From the NCBI RefSeq assembly GCF_016031635.1, contig NZ_JACEGD010000020.1, positions 1 to 64,000 of the forward strand: a DNA stretch of 64,000 nucleotides. The letters run 5' to 3'. Position numbers and translations under genes: made by a program. Source of the DNA: Bradyrhizobium diversitatis (GTDB taxonomy: Bacteria > Pseudomonadota > Alphaproteobacteria > Rhizobiales > Xanthobacteraceae). The notes under the pieces are model-generated. The model had not been told where the DNA came from. It saw only the letters and a program-made list of their open reading frames with translations, and did no database searches. This document shows positions 40,829 to 50,932 of the stretch, piece by piece; the stretch's first letter is position 1; every line of letters begins with the position of its first letter.

Positions 40829-42418
40829 ATGACCAAACCCAAAGTTCTCATTTCCGACGCGCTCTCGCCCGCCGCCGTACAGATCTTCAAGGATCGCGGC
40901 ATCGAGGTCGACTTCCAGCCGAACCTCGGCAAGGACAAGGACAAGCTGGCCGAGATCATCGGGAACTACGACGGCCTTGCGATCCGCTCGGCGACCAAGG
41001 CAACCGCCAAGATTCTCGAGAAGGCGGCGAAGCTGAAGGTGATCGGCCGCGCCGGCATCGGCGTCGACAATGTCGAGATTCCCGCCGCCACGGCCAAGGG
41101 CATCATCGTGATGAACACGCCGTTCGGCAACTCGATCACGACCGCCGAGCACGCCATCACCCTGATGCTGGCGCTGGCCCGCGAGATCCCGCAGGCTGAC
41201 GCCTCGACCCAGGCCGGCAAGTGGGAGAAGAACCGCTTCATGGGCGTCGAGATCACCGGCAAGGTGCTCGGTGTCGTCGGCTGCGGCAATATCGGCTCGA
41301 TCGTCGCCGACCGTGCGCTCGGCCTGCGCATGAAGGTGATCGCGTTCGATCCCTTCCTCTCGCCGGAGCGCGCCAAGGACATCGGTGTCGAGAAGGTCGA
41401 GCTCGACGACCTGCTGAAGCGCTCCGATTTCATCACGCTGCACACCCCGCTCACCGACAAGACCAGGAACATCATCGACGCGGCCGCGATCGCCAGGATG
41501 AAGAAGGGCATGCGCCTGATCAACTGCGCCCGCGGCGGCCTCGTCGACGAGCAGGCGGTGGTCGATGCGCTCAACGCCAAGCAGATCGCGGGCGCCGCCT
41601 TCGACGTGTTCGTCGAGGAGCCCGCGACCAAGAACGTGCTGTTCGGACATCCCAACGTGATCTGCACGCCGCATCTTGGTGCGTCCACGACCGAAGCGCA
41701 GGAGAACGTCGCGCTCCAGGTCGCCGAGCAGATGTCGGATTACCTGCTCACCGGCGCGATCTCGAACGCCGTCAACTTCCCCTCGATCACGGCCGAAGAA
41801 GCGCCGAAGCTGAAGCCGTTCATCGCGCTTGCCGAGAAGCTCGGCTCCTTCGCCGGCCAGCTCACCGAGACCGGCATCCTCAAGGTGGAGATCACCTATG
41901 AGGGCCACGTCGCCGAGATGAAGATCAAGGCGATCACCTCCGCCGTGCTGTCCGGCCTGCTGCGGCCGATGCTGGGCGAGGTCAACGTGGTGTCCGCACC
42001 CGTCGTCGCCAAGGAGCGCGGCATGGTGGTGGACGAGATCGTGCGCGCCGCCCAGAGCGACTATGAGAGCCTGATCACCGTCACCGTCGCGACCGAACGC
42101 CAGGAGCGCTCGGTCTCCGGCACCGTCTATCACGACGGCAAGCCGCGCCTCGTCGATGTCAAGGGTATCCGCGTCGATGCCGAGTTCGGCAAGTCGATGA
42201 TCTACGTCACCAACGAGGACAAGCCGGGCTTCATCGGCAAGTTCGCAAGCCTGCTCGGCGACGCCAAGATCAACATCGCCACCTTCCATCTCGGCCGCGT
42301 CGCGCCCGGCAGCGATGCCATCGCGCTGGTCGAGGTCGACGGCGCGGTGCCGGCGGACCTGCTCGCCAAGGTGCAGGCCCTGCCGCAGGTCAAGCAGGCC
42401 AAGGCGCTGACGTTCTGA
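40829..42418 (+). CDS. serA: D-3-phosphoglycerate dehydrogenase
   Basis: 529 residues, the long type with ASB and ACT domains. It catalyses the first step of serine synthesis. The NAD-binding Rossmann motif is VLGVVGCGNIGSIVADRALG. The catalytic region has INCARGGLVDEQAVVDALN and the His in VICTPHLGASTTEAQENVAL. The C-terminal ACT domain is MIYVTNEDKPGFIGKFASLL, for serine feedback in many homologues. ATG 40829 follows GAAGGAC. It forms the serine operon with serC. Confidence 0.97.
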   Translation: MTKPKVLISDALSPAAVQIFKDRGIEVDFQPNLGKDKDKLAEIIGNYDGLAIRSATKATAKILEKAAKLKVIGRAGIGVDNVEIPAATAKGIIVMNTPFGNSITTAEHAITLMLALAREIPQADASTQAGKWEKNRFMGVEITGKVLGVVGCGNIGSIVADRALGLRMKVIAFDPFLSPERAKDIGVEKVELDDLLKRSDFITLHTPLTDKTRNIIDAAAIARMKKGMRLINCARGGLVDEQAVVDALNAKQIAGAAFDVFVEEPATKNVLFGHPNVICTPHLGASTTEAQENVALQVAEQMSDYLLTGAISNAVNFPSITAEEAPKLKPFIALAEKLGSFAGQLTETGILKVEITYEGHVAEMKIKAITSAVLSGLLRPMLGEVNVVSAPVVAKERGMVVDEIVRAAQSDYESLITVTVATERQERSVSGTVYHDGKPRLVDVKGIRVDAEFGKSMIYVTNEDKPGFIGKFASLLGDAKINIATFHLGRVAPGSDAIALVEVDGAVPADLLAKVQALPQVKQAKALTF

Positions 42419-42424
42419 ACTCTC

Positions 42425-42558
42425 ACCGTCGTCATGGCCGGGCATAGCCGTCCAAAGGACGGCGTCGCTTCGCTCGCCTATGTCCCGGCCATCCACGCCT
42501 TCCCACGCATGACCAAGATCGTGGATGCCCGGGACAAGCCCGGGCATGACGTGTGGAT
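42425..42558. repeat. GTCATGGCCGGGCATAGCCG inverted repeat
   Basis: GTCATGGCCGGGCATAGCCG, TATGTCCCGGCCATCCACGC and GTGGATGCCCGGGACAAGCC followed by CGGGCATGACG form nested inverted repeats. It fills much of the 303-base space between serA and the thiolase gene and is the same type as 22468-22553. Confidence 0.7.
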
Positions 42559-42721
42559 AGAGTGACGCTCACATTGATATTCCGACCCGCGGAACAACGC
42601 CGCCTCCGTCACCGGGAGCGGCATTTTTATTTTCCCGCGATCTGCTGACTTTGTGTACCAATGGCGCCCAGAACGCCTCGTAACTACGTTCCGTTCAAAT
42701 CGTTCGACAAGGGAGAAAACA

Positions 42722-43894
<1,173 letters not shown>

Positions 43895-43916
43895 GGCCAG
43901 CGACAGGAATGCGAAA

Positions 43917-43948
43917 GGGCACGGCGCCGCAAGCGCCGTGCCCTTTTT
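43917..43948 (+). terminator. Rho-independent terminator after thiolase gene
   Basis: An 11-base perfect stem GGGCACGGCGC / GCGCCGTGCCC with loop CGCAA, then TTTTT. Confidence 0.92.
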
Positions 43949-43960
43949 GTCATTCGGGCA

Positions 43961-44941
43961 TCAGGAGGAGACGCGACGCCTGGGCGCTGTCGGCGTCGGC
44001 GGACCCAAGCAGCGCGCCACTGTCTCGAACAGCCAGGCGACACCGGCATCCGCCATCGCGGCTTGCGAGGCGACGACACGCACCGGGTCGGGCGTCCACG
44101 GAAACGGCACGGGACGTATCACCAGGTCGAATCGCGCGGCATGGCGTTCGACCAGATGGCGCGGCAGGGTCGCAATGAAATCGGTCTCGGCGAGCTGCGC
44201 CAGCGCCAACATGAAGTTGGGCACGGTCAGCGCCACGCGCCGGGAATGGCCCCGTTCGGCAAGCCTGACGTCGACGATCCCGAGCGCATCACCGGTCGCC
44301 GACACCAGCATGTGCCGTGCTGCCAGATAGGTCGCGAGCGTGACTTTGCGGGCCATCGTGTGGCCCTTGCGCATGGCGACGACGAAGTCCTCCTCGAACA
44401 GCAGCCGTTCGGCGTAACGTGACGGCAGCGGACCGACCGGCAGCACGGCGAGGTCGAGCCGGTGCGAATCAAGCTCGGAGAGCGTGTCCTGCCAGACCTG
44501 ACTCGACGCCTTGCCATGACGTTGCGGCATCAGCTGCAGCAGCCGGATGTCGATCCCCGGGCCTTCCCGGACGAGGGTCTCGAGGAGAGACGCGAGAAAC
44601 ACCGCGGCCAACGCATCCGGTGTGCCGATCGTGAACGATCGCCTCGCCGTTCGCGCGTCAAAGGGCTCGGCGGCCGACACGATCGCATCGAGGCGCGACA
44701 GGAGTTCGGCGACGGGACCTGCAAGCGCGAGCGCACGCTCCGTCGGCTTCACGCCGCTCGGCGTCTTCAGGAACAACGGATCGTGGAAGATGCGCCGCAG
44801 CCGGGCCAATCCGTGGCTCACCGCCGAAGGCGTGAGCTTGAGCTTGTCCGCCGCGCGCGAGACCTGGCGCTCCCCCAGCACGGTGCTGAACACGACGAGG
44901 AGGCTGACGTCGATCCGGGCAAGCTGAGCAGGATTCAGCAT
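43961..44941 (-). CDS. LysR-family transcriptional regulator
   Basis: 326 residues. HTH: IDVSLLVVFSTVLGERQVSR, then LKLTPSAVSHGLARLRRIFH and DPLFLKTPSGVKPTERAL, which is the NodD/PnbR/LinR-like subgroup. The effector domain follows, with SFTIGTPDALAAVFLASLLE. CAGGATC precedes ATG 44941. It is divergent from the NTF2-like gene at 45034, about 92 bases apart, its most likely target. Confidence 0.88.
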   Translation of the reverse strand: MLNPAQLARIDVSLLVVFSTVLGERQVSRAADKLKLTPSAVSHGLARLRRIFHDPLFLKTPSGVKPTERALALAGPVAELLSRLDAIVSAAEPFDARTARRSFTIGTPDALAAVFLASLLETLVREGPGIDIRLLQLMPQRHGKASSQVWQDTLSELDSHRLDLAVLPVGPLPSRYAERLLFEEDFVVAMRKGHTMARKVTLATYLAARHMLVSATGDALGIVDVRLAERGHSRRVALTVPNFMLALAQLAETDFIATLPRHLVERHAARFDLVIRPVPFPWTPDPVRVVASQAAMADAGVAWLFETVARCLGPPTPTAPRRRVSS

Positions 44942-45033
44942 GATCCTGAGATCTTATCACTGGCTTCATCACGGTCAAAGCGGCATGCAGCATCTTGTGC
45001 AACCGCATGAACCGTCAACACCGGAGCCCTCGG

Positions 45034-45594
45034 ATGAAGAACGATCAAGATCTGCATCGCGCAGCCGCGCCCGCGGCTGTGTCCAGGCGTCACACGCTCG
45101 CAGGAATGGCATGCATGCCGCTCGTCGTCGCCGAGGCGGCCACGGCCGACGACGTCATCGCAAAGCTGCTCGACCATACCCAGCAAGCGAACGCGGCGCT
45201 GATGCGCGGCGACGCCGGCACCTACCGGCAGATGGTCTCCCTCACCGACGACTTCGTGCTGATGTCGCCGTTCGGCGGCGTCCCGTCAAAGGCCGCGGAG
45301 TACACGCCCGAAAGGTGGGAGCGGATGGGCCGGTTCTTCAGGAACGGCACGCACAGGCAGGAGGTCGTCCAGACCTACGGTTCGCAGGACATGGTCGTTC
45401 TGGCGCTGATCGAGCGGGACAGCGTCGAGGTCGGAGGGCTGCCGGCTCAGGAATGGGCCTTGCGCGTGACGCTCGTCTACCGGCGCGTGGGCACCGAGTG
45501 GCACCTGGCGCATCGTCATGCCGACCCGCTGGCCAACGGCATCAGCCTGCAGCAGGCGGCGGCGCTTGCGCGCGGTCTGCCCGCAAGCCAGTGA
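45034..45594 (+). CDS. Exported NTF2-like (DUF4440-type) protein
   Basis: 186 residues. A Tat-like N-terminus, AVSRRHTLAGMACMPLVVAE, precedes an NTF2 fold: VIAKLLDHTQQANAALMRGD, SLTDDFVLMSPFGGVPSKAA, and the closing LRVTLVYRRVGTEWHLAHRH. The R-R is followed by a weakly hydrophobic stretch, so export is likely but not certain. ATG 45034 has CGGAG upstream. It is convergent with the histidine kinase gene and divergent from a LysR gene. Confidence 0.75.
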   Translation: MKNDQDLHRAAAPAAVSRRHTLAGMACMPLVVAEAATADDVIAKLLDHTQQANAALMRGDAGTYRQMVSLTDDFVLMSPFGGVPSKAAEYTPERWERMGRFFRNGTHRQEVVQTYGSQDMVVLALIERDSVEVGGLPAQEWALRVTLVYRRVGTEWHLAHRHADPLANGISLQQAAALARGLPASQ

Positions 45595-45599
45595 GCGCC

Positions 45600-48500
45600 T
45601 CACGCCCCCGCCAGCGCTGGTGCGAACACCACCTCGATCAGCGTGCCGTGGCCCGCGCTCTTGATGTTGAACCGCGCGCGGTTGGCTTCGACCAGCGCTT
45701 TGGTCAGCGACAGGCTCAGCGCCGAGCTGTCCGCGGCATCGCCGGGCGGCGGGGTGCGGAACGGCTCCATCGCGGCGGCGACCTCGCGCTCGGACAGGCC
45801 ATGGCCGGTGTCGCGGATGCGCAAGGCAATCTCGCCGTGGTCGGTCAGCGCGGTCGAGACGATGACCTGGCCGCCGGCGCTGGCGAGCCGGATCGAGTTC
45901 GAGATCAGATTCATGGTGATCTGCCGCATCGCGCGCGCATCCACGTTCACCTGCGGCAGCGCATGGGCGAGCGAGGTACGGATGATGATGCGCTCGCGGT
46001 TGGCCTGCGGCTGCATCACCGCGACGCAGGCCTCGACGAGGTCGTTGAGGTTGAGGTTGTCGAAGGTGAGGTCGAGCTTGCCGGTCTCGATCCGCGTCAG
46101 TTCGAGCAGGTCGTCGATGATGGCGATGACGCGCTCGCCGGAGGCGCGGATGTCCTTCATGTATTCGCCATAGCGCTCGTTGCCGAGCGCGCCGAAGCGT
46201 TCGGAGATCATCACCTCGGCAAAACCGATGATGGCGTTGAGCGGCGTGCGGATCTCGTGGCTGATCCGCGCCAGCATGTCGGCCTTGGCATTGGCCGCGC
46301 CGTCGACGAGGCGGCGGGCCTGCGTCAGCTCGCTCTCGCCCTTCTTGCTCTGCGAGAGGTCGCGGAACACGGCGAAGAAGTTCGGGCCGTCGGGCCGCGT
46401 GCGGCCCATGATCATCGCGAGCGGAATGACGCCGCCCTTCTTCTCGCGTCCCAGCACCTCGCGGCCGTGGTCGAGCAGGCTGGCAATGTCCTGGCTCTTC
46501 AGGCTTTCGAGATAGTCGGCGACGATCTGCTGGCTTTCCGGCGCGAACAGCGTCGAGAGGTTCTGCTCGAGCAGCGCTTCGCCGTCATAACCGAACAGCG
46601 CCTCGGCGCTGCGGTTGCAGGCGTGGATGTTGCCCTCGGCATCGAACATGACGATGCCCTCGGCCGTGGTGTCGAGGATGGCGGCGAGATCCTCGGCCTC
46701 GGCTTCGCCGGCCGCGGACTCGGGTTCGTAGGTGTAGGACGCTGCGACGACGGACTCGGTGACGACGGATTCGGCAATCACGGTCTCTGCGATGACAGGC
46801 GCCGCGGCGACCGGTGTCGCCTGCGGCAGCGCGCAGATCAGAGCGTGCGCACTCTCGCCGTCCCAGTCGATCGTGTGCAGATGCGCGTCGGTCGTCGCAA
46901 GCGGCGCTTCGCCGTTCGCGACCGTCGCGCTGATCGTGACGGGTGTGCCGCCTTGCGAGGTGCTGCTCGCCGACGACACGCCCGGCTCGACATAGAGCGC
47001 GTCGAGCCCGCCGGCATTCTCCAGCGCGCCGAGGCCGGCATAGCCCATGCGCGCGAGGAAGGCGGGATTGGCGTAGAGCAGGCGGTCGAGCCGGTAGATC
47101 AGGATTCCCGTCGGCAACAGATCGAGCAGCGTGCGGTCGCGCGCGCTGATGCCGCGCGCCGGGGCTGCGGGCTCGCTCAGCCATTCGGCCGCGGTGTGCG
47201 GCACCTCGGGCTCCGGCGCCGATGGCTCGGCCGCGATCTCCGCCGCCGGCTCGGCCGCGTCGGCCGCGATCGTCTCGCGATCGCGTTCGAGCCGCTCGGA
47301 CAATTGCCGTGCGAGCTCGTTGAACGCGCTGTTCTCGACCGGCGTCAGCGTCGGCGGTCGCGTGTCGCCGGCCGGTCGGAACGGCACGACATTGGGGGGC
47401 GTTTCCACGGGCGTTTCCAGATCGGTTGGGTGTGAATTCGCGTCGGCTGTGGCGGCTGCAGGTTCAGGCTCGGGTTCGGGCGGCTCGACCGGCGGAGGCG
47501 CTGCCGTTGCTTCCGGCTCGGCCGCGGGCTCTGTCTCGAGCTTGGCTTCGGGCTCGACGTCGGGCTTGGCCTCCGGCTCCGGATCGGGCTCGGCGGCGTC
47601 GGCGGAGAGGTCCTGCTGCGCCGGCGGCGCGGCGAGCAGCTCGAAGCGGCGCAGCGCCTCGAGCCGGTTGAGGCCGTCGAGATCGCGGCAGACGCCGAAT
47701 CCCCTGAAGCCGGCAAAGTTACGCTCGTGGTCGTAGACCGGCAGGCCCGCGAGCTCGACCGGAAGACGCTCGCCGCCGTCGGCCGGCCAGTTCACGGTGA
47801 TGCCGGCCCAGGTATCGTGGCTCGCAAGCGCCTGCGCGACGCGCCCGTCCGGGTCGAGCGAGAATGTTTCGGCGATCTCGCGCCAGGGGCGGCCGAAGCC
47901 GGCAGCCGTGTGCGCGCCGATCAGGCGGATGAATTCATCGGAGAGAAGCACAAAGCGGCCCTCTGCATCCATCTGCCAGAGGAGGCGCAGCGGATGCTGA
48001 CGCGGTGCGGGCGGCTCCTGCTGGCCCGAGGACTCCGACTCCGGCTCGACCATGCCTCGAGTGATCGGCACAACCTGCGGCGACACAATGGCCCCTGCCG
48101 GGTTTTCAACCGGAGTCTTGGACGTGGCTTCGGGCGTGGCTTCGGGCGCGGCGTCGGCCGCGGCGGGGACGATCGGCTCTTCAATGGTCCGGACCGGCGC
48201 GGCCTCCGGTGCCGCCCCGCAGCCGGACTGCGCGGGCGTGTGCGCGATCGTCTCGCCTGGCGCAGCTGTCTCGGTCGGTTCGATGATGGCGTCGAACAGC
48301 GCGAACGCGGACGGCGCCGCGTTCGACGCTGCCGCAGGCTCGACGGGGGTGACTTCGGGCGCGGGCGGAGCCGGCTGGCTCTGTGCGATATCGGGCACCA
48401 CCTCGGGCGCGGCCTCGCGCGCCGCCTCTGTCCGGGCGGCCGGCTCGATCAGCGCGACCAGGCCGACATCGGCCCCCGTGCCGACCCTTTGCAGCACCAT

Positions 48501-49085
48501 CTGGCCGATGCCGATCGGCGTCGCGGCGCGGCCGGTTGCCAGCGCATCGCTGCGTGCCCGGTCGAGGCCGGCCTCGAAGAGATCGCGGAAGCCGAGCAGG
48601 GAGCGGGCGGCCTCGCTGGCGCCGACGAACAATCCGTCCGGCGCGAACGCGGCCATCGGCACCTTGGCGCCCGCGACCAGGCGAGACAGCCGCTCGACCA
48701 GCGGCATCGGGCGCGACGTGGGATCCATGGCGGTGACCAGCACCGCATGGCCGCCATCGGCGAAGTCGAGCCGCGCGCAGGCGCAGGTCATCAGCGTGCC
48801 GAGCCGGGCGCCGAAGCCGCGCAGCCGTTCGAGCCGCACCGTGCCGTTCGCCGGCAATTGGCCCGCGAGCCGGGCGACCTGGCGGCGATGGCTGTCCGCC
48901 GGGCCGAACACCTTGTCGGAGAGGCCGGCGCTGGTCGCCGCGCCGAACAGGTTCGCGCCGACCGGATTGGCCCACAGCACGCGCGAGCCGTCGACCGACC
49001 ACAGCCAGGTGGCCAGCGGCGAGGTCGCATGCACGGCCAGCCGCGGATCGCCCACACCTCGCAACTGGAAATCCGAACGCTTCAT
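45600..49085 (-). CDS. Large PAS-domain sensor histidine kinase (PleC/DivJ/PdhS type)
   Basis: 1161 residues, no signal peptide. The N-terminal region has PAS-like parts (SPLATWLWSVDGSRVLWANP). A Pro/Glu/Ala-rich disordered stretch lies in the middle. Two PAS units follow, around LLPTGILIYRLDRLLYANPA and AILDTTAEGIVMFDAEGNIH. The HisKA H-box is ISHEIRTPLNAIIGFAEVMI (His 943), followed by ERFGALGNERYGEYMKDI, the stretch seen in PleC/DivJ/PdhS kinases. The N-box NLISN is at 1059-1063 and G1 DTGHGL at 1092-1097. The G2 box reads SSALSL (1120-1125) where GTGLGL is expected. The role is probably cell-cycle or polarity signalling through DivK-like regulators, by inference. Confidence 0.85.
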   Translation of the reverse strand: MKRSDFQLRGVGDPRLAVHATSPLATWLWSVDGSRVLWANPVGANLFGAATSAGLSDKVFGPADSHRRQVARLAGQLPANGTVRLERLRGFGARLGTLMTCACARLDFADGGHAVLVTAMDPTSRPMPLVERLSRLVAGAKVPMAAFAPDGLFVGASEAARSLLGFRDLFEAGLDRARSDALATGRAATPIGIGQMVLQRVGTGADVGLVALIEPAARTEAAREAAPEVVPDIAQSQPAPPAPEVTPVEPAAASNAAPSAFALFDAIIEPTETAAPGETIAHTPAQSGCGAAPEAAPVRTIEEPIVPAAADAAPEATPEATSKTPVENPAGAIVSPQVVPITRGMVEPESESSGQQEPPAPRQHPLRLLWQMDAEGRFVLLSDEFIRLIGAHTAAGFGRPWREIAETFSLDPDGRVAQALASHDTWAGITVNWPADGGERLPVELAGLPVYDHERNFAGFRGFGVCRDLDGLNRLEALRRFELLAAPPAQQDLSADAAEPDPEPEAKPDVEPEAKLETEPAAEPEATAAPPPVEPPEPEPEPAAATADANSHPTDLETPVETPPNVVPFRPAGDTRPPTLTPVENSAFNELARQLSERLERDRETIAADAAEPAAEIAAEPSAPEPEVPHTAAEWLSEPAAPARGISARDRTLLDLLPTGILIYRLDRLLYANPAFLARMGYAGLGALENAGGLDALYVEPGVSSASSTSQGGTPVTISATVANGEAPLATTDAHLHTIDWDGESAHALICALPQATPVAAAPVIAETVIAESVVTESVVAASYTYEPESAAGEAEAEDLAAILDTTAEGIVMFDAEGNIHACNRSAEALFGYDGEALLEQNLSTLFAPESQQIVADYLESLKSQDIASLLDHGREVLGREKKGGVIPLAMIMGRTRPDGPNFFAVFRDLSQSKKGESELTQARRLVDGAANAKADMLARISHEIRTPLNAIIGFAEVMISERFGALGNERYGEYMKDIRASGERVIAIIDDLLELTRIETGKLDLTFDNLNLNDLVEACVAVMQPQANRERIIIRTSLAHALPQVNVDARAMRQITMNLISNSIRLASAGGQVIVSTALTDHGEIALRIRDTGHGLSEREVAAAMEPFRTPPPGDAADSSALSLSLTKALVEANRARFNIKSAGHGTLIEVVFAPALAGA

Positions 49086-49312
49086 GAGGCCGGCTGTCGC
49101 TCACGCATCAGGTGGCGGCTGCCGGAATGGCAGCCTTAAGAAAGAGTTATCGCCCGAGAGGCGCGGGCAGGTCCACGGCCGCAAGCCCGGAAGGGCGCCC
49201 CAAGCGGCGATAACCTTAATGGTGCCAACCCCGCAAGCCGCAGCGCCGCTGCATCCAAGGGATTCGAAGGGCAGCGGGTCAGGCCGGCCTGACGAGTGAG
49301 ATTCGCTGAGAG
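49086..49312. other. Gene-free stretch upstream of kinase gene
   Basis: No coding frame is convincing. Together with the repeat at 49313 and the phasin leader it makes a 598-base intergenic region between two divergently transcribed genes, which must hold both promoters. Confidence 0.5.
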
Positions 49313-49402
49313 CTCCGACGAAGGTGCGCTCCGCTTGCGGGGGAGGGTTCGGGAGAGGGTGTCTCGACAGCGAAGACTCTCCCGCAAGCAAGCGGAAGAG
49401 GT
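49313..49402. repeat. Palindromic repeat, CGCTTGCGGGGGAGGG family
   Basis: CTCCGCTTGCGGGGGAGGGT at the left and ACTCTCCCGCAAGCAAGCGG at the right, around GTGTCTCGACAGCG. A shortened member of the family at 3429 and 11361. Confidence 0.65.
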
Positions 49403-49506
49403 GAAGAGCCACCTGCCCAACACACCTGACTACCTCAACCCCCGGTTCCCCCGACCGGGAACCTCGCCCTAACCTAGATTAAATTTCGCGGCGCACCGTC
49501 GTGGCG

Positions 49507-49523
49507 CATTGCGATGCACAATG
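49507..49523. promoter_or_regulatory. Inverted repeat CATTG-N7-CAATG upstream of phasin gene
   Basis: A small dyad with TGC-rich spacer (GCGATGCA) lies in an AT-richer stretch about 160 bases before the phasin start. Phasin genes are usually repressed by PhaR-type proteins that bind TGC-rich dyads near the promoter. This site is a candidate by position and composition only. Confidence 0.35.
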
Positions 49524-49683
49524 TTGACATGATAGGCAATTATAGTGCTGGGCGCTGGGCGAGCCATCTCATTCGTTTCGCGTTTCCAGACTTTCGTACC
49601 CGCTGAATGCGAGGGCCCGCGATCGGGGCCGGCGGGCGCGCCAGAAGGCTCACTCGATTTTTTCATTAGCGTGAGGGACAACC

Positions 49684-50118
49684 ATGACAGGTGCGACTGA
49701 TCCGTTTTCTGCCTCGATCATTCCGTTCGAGGTTCCCGAGCAGATGCGTGCGTTCGCCGAGAAGGGCGTGTCGCAGGCCCGTGAGAACTACGCCAAGTTC
49801 AAGGACGCCGCCGAGACCCACAACGGCACCGTCGAGGCCGTCTTCACCTGCGCCAGCAAGGGCGCGAGCGAGTACACCGCCAAGCTGGTCGAGTTCATGA
49901 AGGCCAATTCGAGCGCCCAGCTCGACTTCGCCCAGCAGCTGTTCGGCGCCAAGTCGCCGACCGAAGCGATGGAGCTGTGGACCGGCCACGCCCGCAAGCA
50001 GTTCGAGACCTTCCAGTCCCAGGCCAAGGAACTGGTCGAGCTCAGCCAGCGCGTCGCCAATGAGACCGCCGAGCCGATCAAGGCCAGCGCCTCGAAGTAT
50101 TATCCGTCCGCCGCCTGA
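49684..50118 (+). CDS. Phasin family protein
   Basis: 144 residues, all helical, the usual length for a Rhizobiales phasin. Phasin-type segments are FEVPEQMRAFAEKGVSQARE, NYAKFKDAAETHNGTVEAVF, ANSSAQLDFAQQLFGAKSPT and FQSQAKELVELSQRVANETA. Phasins coat polyhydroxybutyrate granules. The ATG at 49684 follows GTGAGGGACAACC. A terminator follows. The upstream region has a dyad that could be the PhaR site. Confidence 0.93.
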   Translation: MTGATDPFSASIIPFEVPEQMRAFAEKGVSQARENYAKFKDAAETHNGTVEAVFTCASKGASEYTAKLVEFMKANSSAQLDFAQQLFGAKSPTEAMELWTGHARKQFETFQSQAKELVELSQRVANETAEPIKASASKYYPSAA

Positions 50119-50142
50119 GCGATCGGACTGGCATTGACGACG

Positions 50143-50170
50143 AAACCCGGGCCTGGCGTCCGGGTTTTTT
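50143..50170 (+). terminator. Rho-independent terminator after phasin gene
   Basis: Stem AAACCCGG / CCGGGTTT, nine-base loop, then TTT. Confidence 0.85.
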
Positions 50171-50235
50171 CTTTGGAAATAGCGCTGCGGGCGAATTCGC
50201 CTGGGGTTCAATCGACGCTCGCCAAGACCTCCGAC

Positions 50236-50258
50236 CACCTCTCCCAAAGGGAGAGGTG
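50236..50258. repeat. Short hairpin CACCTCTCCC-AAA-GGGAGAGGTG
   Basis: A perfect 10-base inverted repeat with AAA loop, in the intergenic space between phasin and tRNA-His. It resembles the end piece of the larger palindromic elements. Confidence 0.75.
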
Positions 50259-50420
50259 AAGAACGGAGCCGATCAACCTCATTTTCTTGCGCCGGAGACG
50301 GGCAAATATCGGGTTTTGCGGCCTTGCCAAAAACGCCTGTTGCACCTAGTTTCCGCCCCGTCCAGCCCCCTCGGTGATCGGCCCTTATCAAGGGCGCCCG
50401 AAGCGGCGGCTCGCCAGGAT

Positions 50421-50497
50421 GCAGTTGTAGCTCAGTTGGTTAGAGCGCCTGTCTGTGGAACAGGAGGTCGGTGGTTCGAGCCCACCCAACTGTACCA
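50421..50497 (+). tRNA. tRNA-His (anticodon GTG)
   Basis: 77 bases including an encoded CCA. The anticodon stem CCTGT/ACAGG encloses loop CTGTGGA, giving anticodon GTG. D-arm GCTC/GAGC, T-arm GGTGG-TTCGAGC-CCACC. The acceptor begins GCAGTTG and ends CAACTGT, so the first pair is G-U. The base before position 1 is T, the discriminator is A, and there is no extra G at -1. This is the alphaproteobacterial form of tRNA-His. Confidence 0.96.
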
Positions 50498-50621
50498 GCT
50501 TCTCATTGGTAAGCCGGCCAACCGAGAATCTTGGCTCTTTCTTTGACTTAGCTCGAAGGAAGATTTGAATTCCTTGGCTCTACCGCCAGGTTCGAACCCG
50601 TTCTGCTGCATCGGGGGGAGC

Positions 50622-50876
50622 ATGAGAACAGTCATGGCGATAGGCTTCGCTCTGGCTGTATCTGGAAGATTAAGCGCGCTTTTGCCGCCTCGGAATTGCA
50701 GCAACAGTGAGCGGCAGCAGGGACCATCGCCCGCATCATTCCGATCTTTTCGTCATCAGTTTTCAAAGCGTAAGACCCCTGGCATCGCCGGCTACGATGA
50801 CAGTGCACGAACCCCGGGGCAGGAGCGCCTCAGTTCCTCGGAAATCCTGCTTGAAGCCACTGGCCCATATGCTTAA
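50622..50876 (+). CDS. Possible small ORF downstream of tRNA-His
   Basis: 84 codons, MRTVMAIGFALAVSGRLSAL then a polar, non-repetitive tail. The N-terminus looks like a weak signal peptide and GGGGGGAGC precedes the ATG. Codon use and composition beyond residue 30 are not convincing, and no family is recognised. The rest of the gap 50498-50932 shows nothing else. Confidence 0.25.
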   Translation: MRTVMAIGFALAVSGRLSALLPPRNCSNSERQQGPSPASFRSFRHQFSKRKTPGIAGYDDSARTPGQERLSSSEILLEATGPYA

Positions 50877-50932
50877 ATGCCACTTGGCTGCACTCTTCAG
50901 GCACTTGGCACAGCGCTATTGAGCGGGCTCCG

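Noticed and set aside
44940..47435. 831-codon antisense frame through the kinase gene
   Set aside because: The sense strand encodes clear kinase motifs; the antisense frame has none.
49521..49550. TTGACA followed by TATAGT upstream of the phasin gene
   Set aside because: The spacing between the two boxes is about 11 bases, too short for a sigma-70 promoter.
50585..50615. Stretch resembling a tRNA T-arm (GGTTCGAACCC) about 90 bases after tRNA-His
   Set aside because: No acceptor or anticodon stem can be built around it and it does not repeat the tRNA-His 3' end, so it is neither a tRNA nor a clear attachment site.
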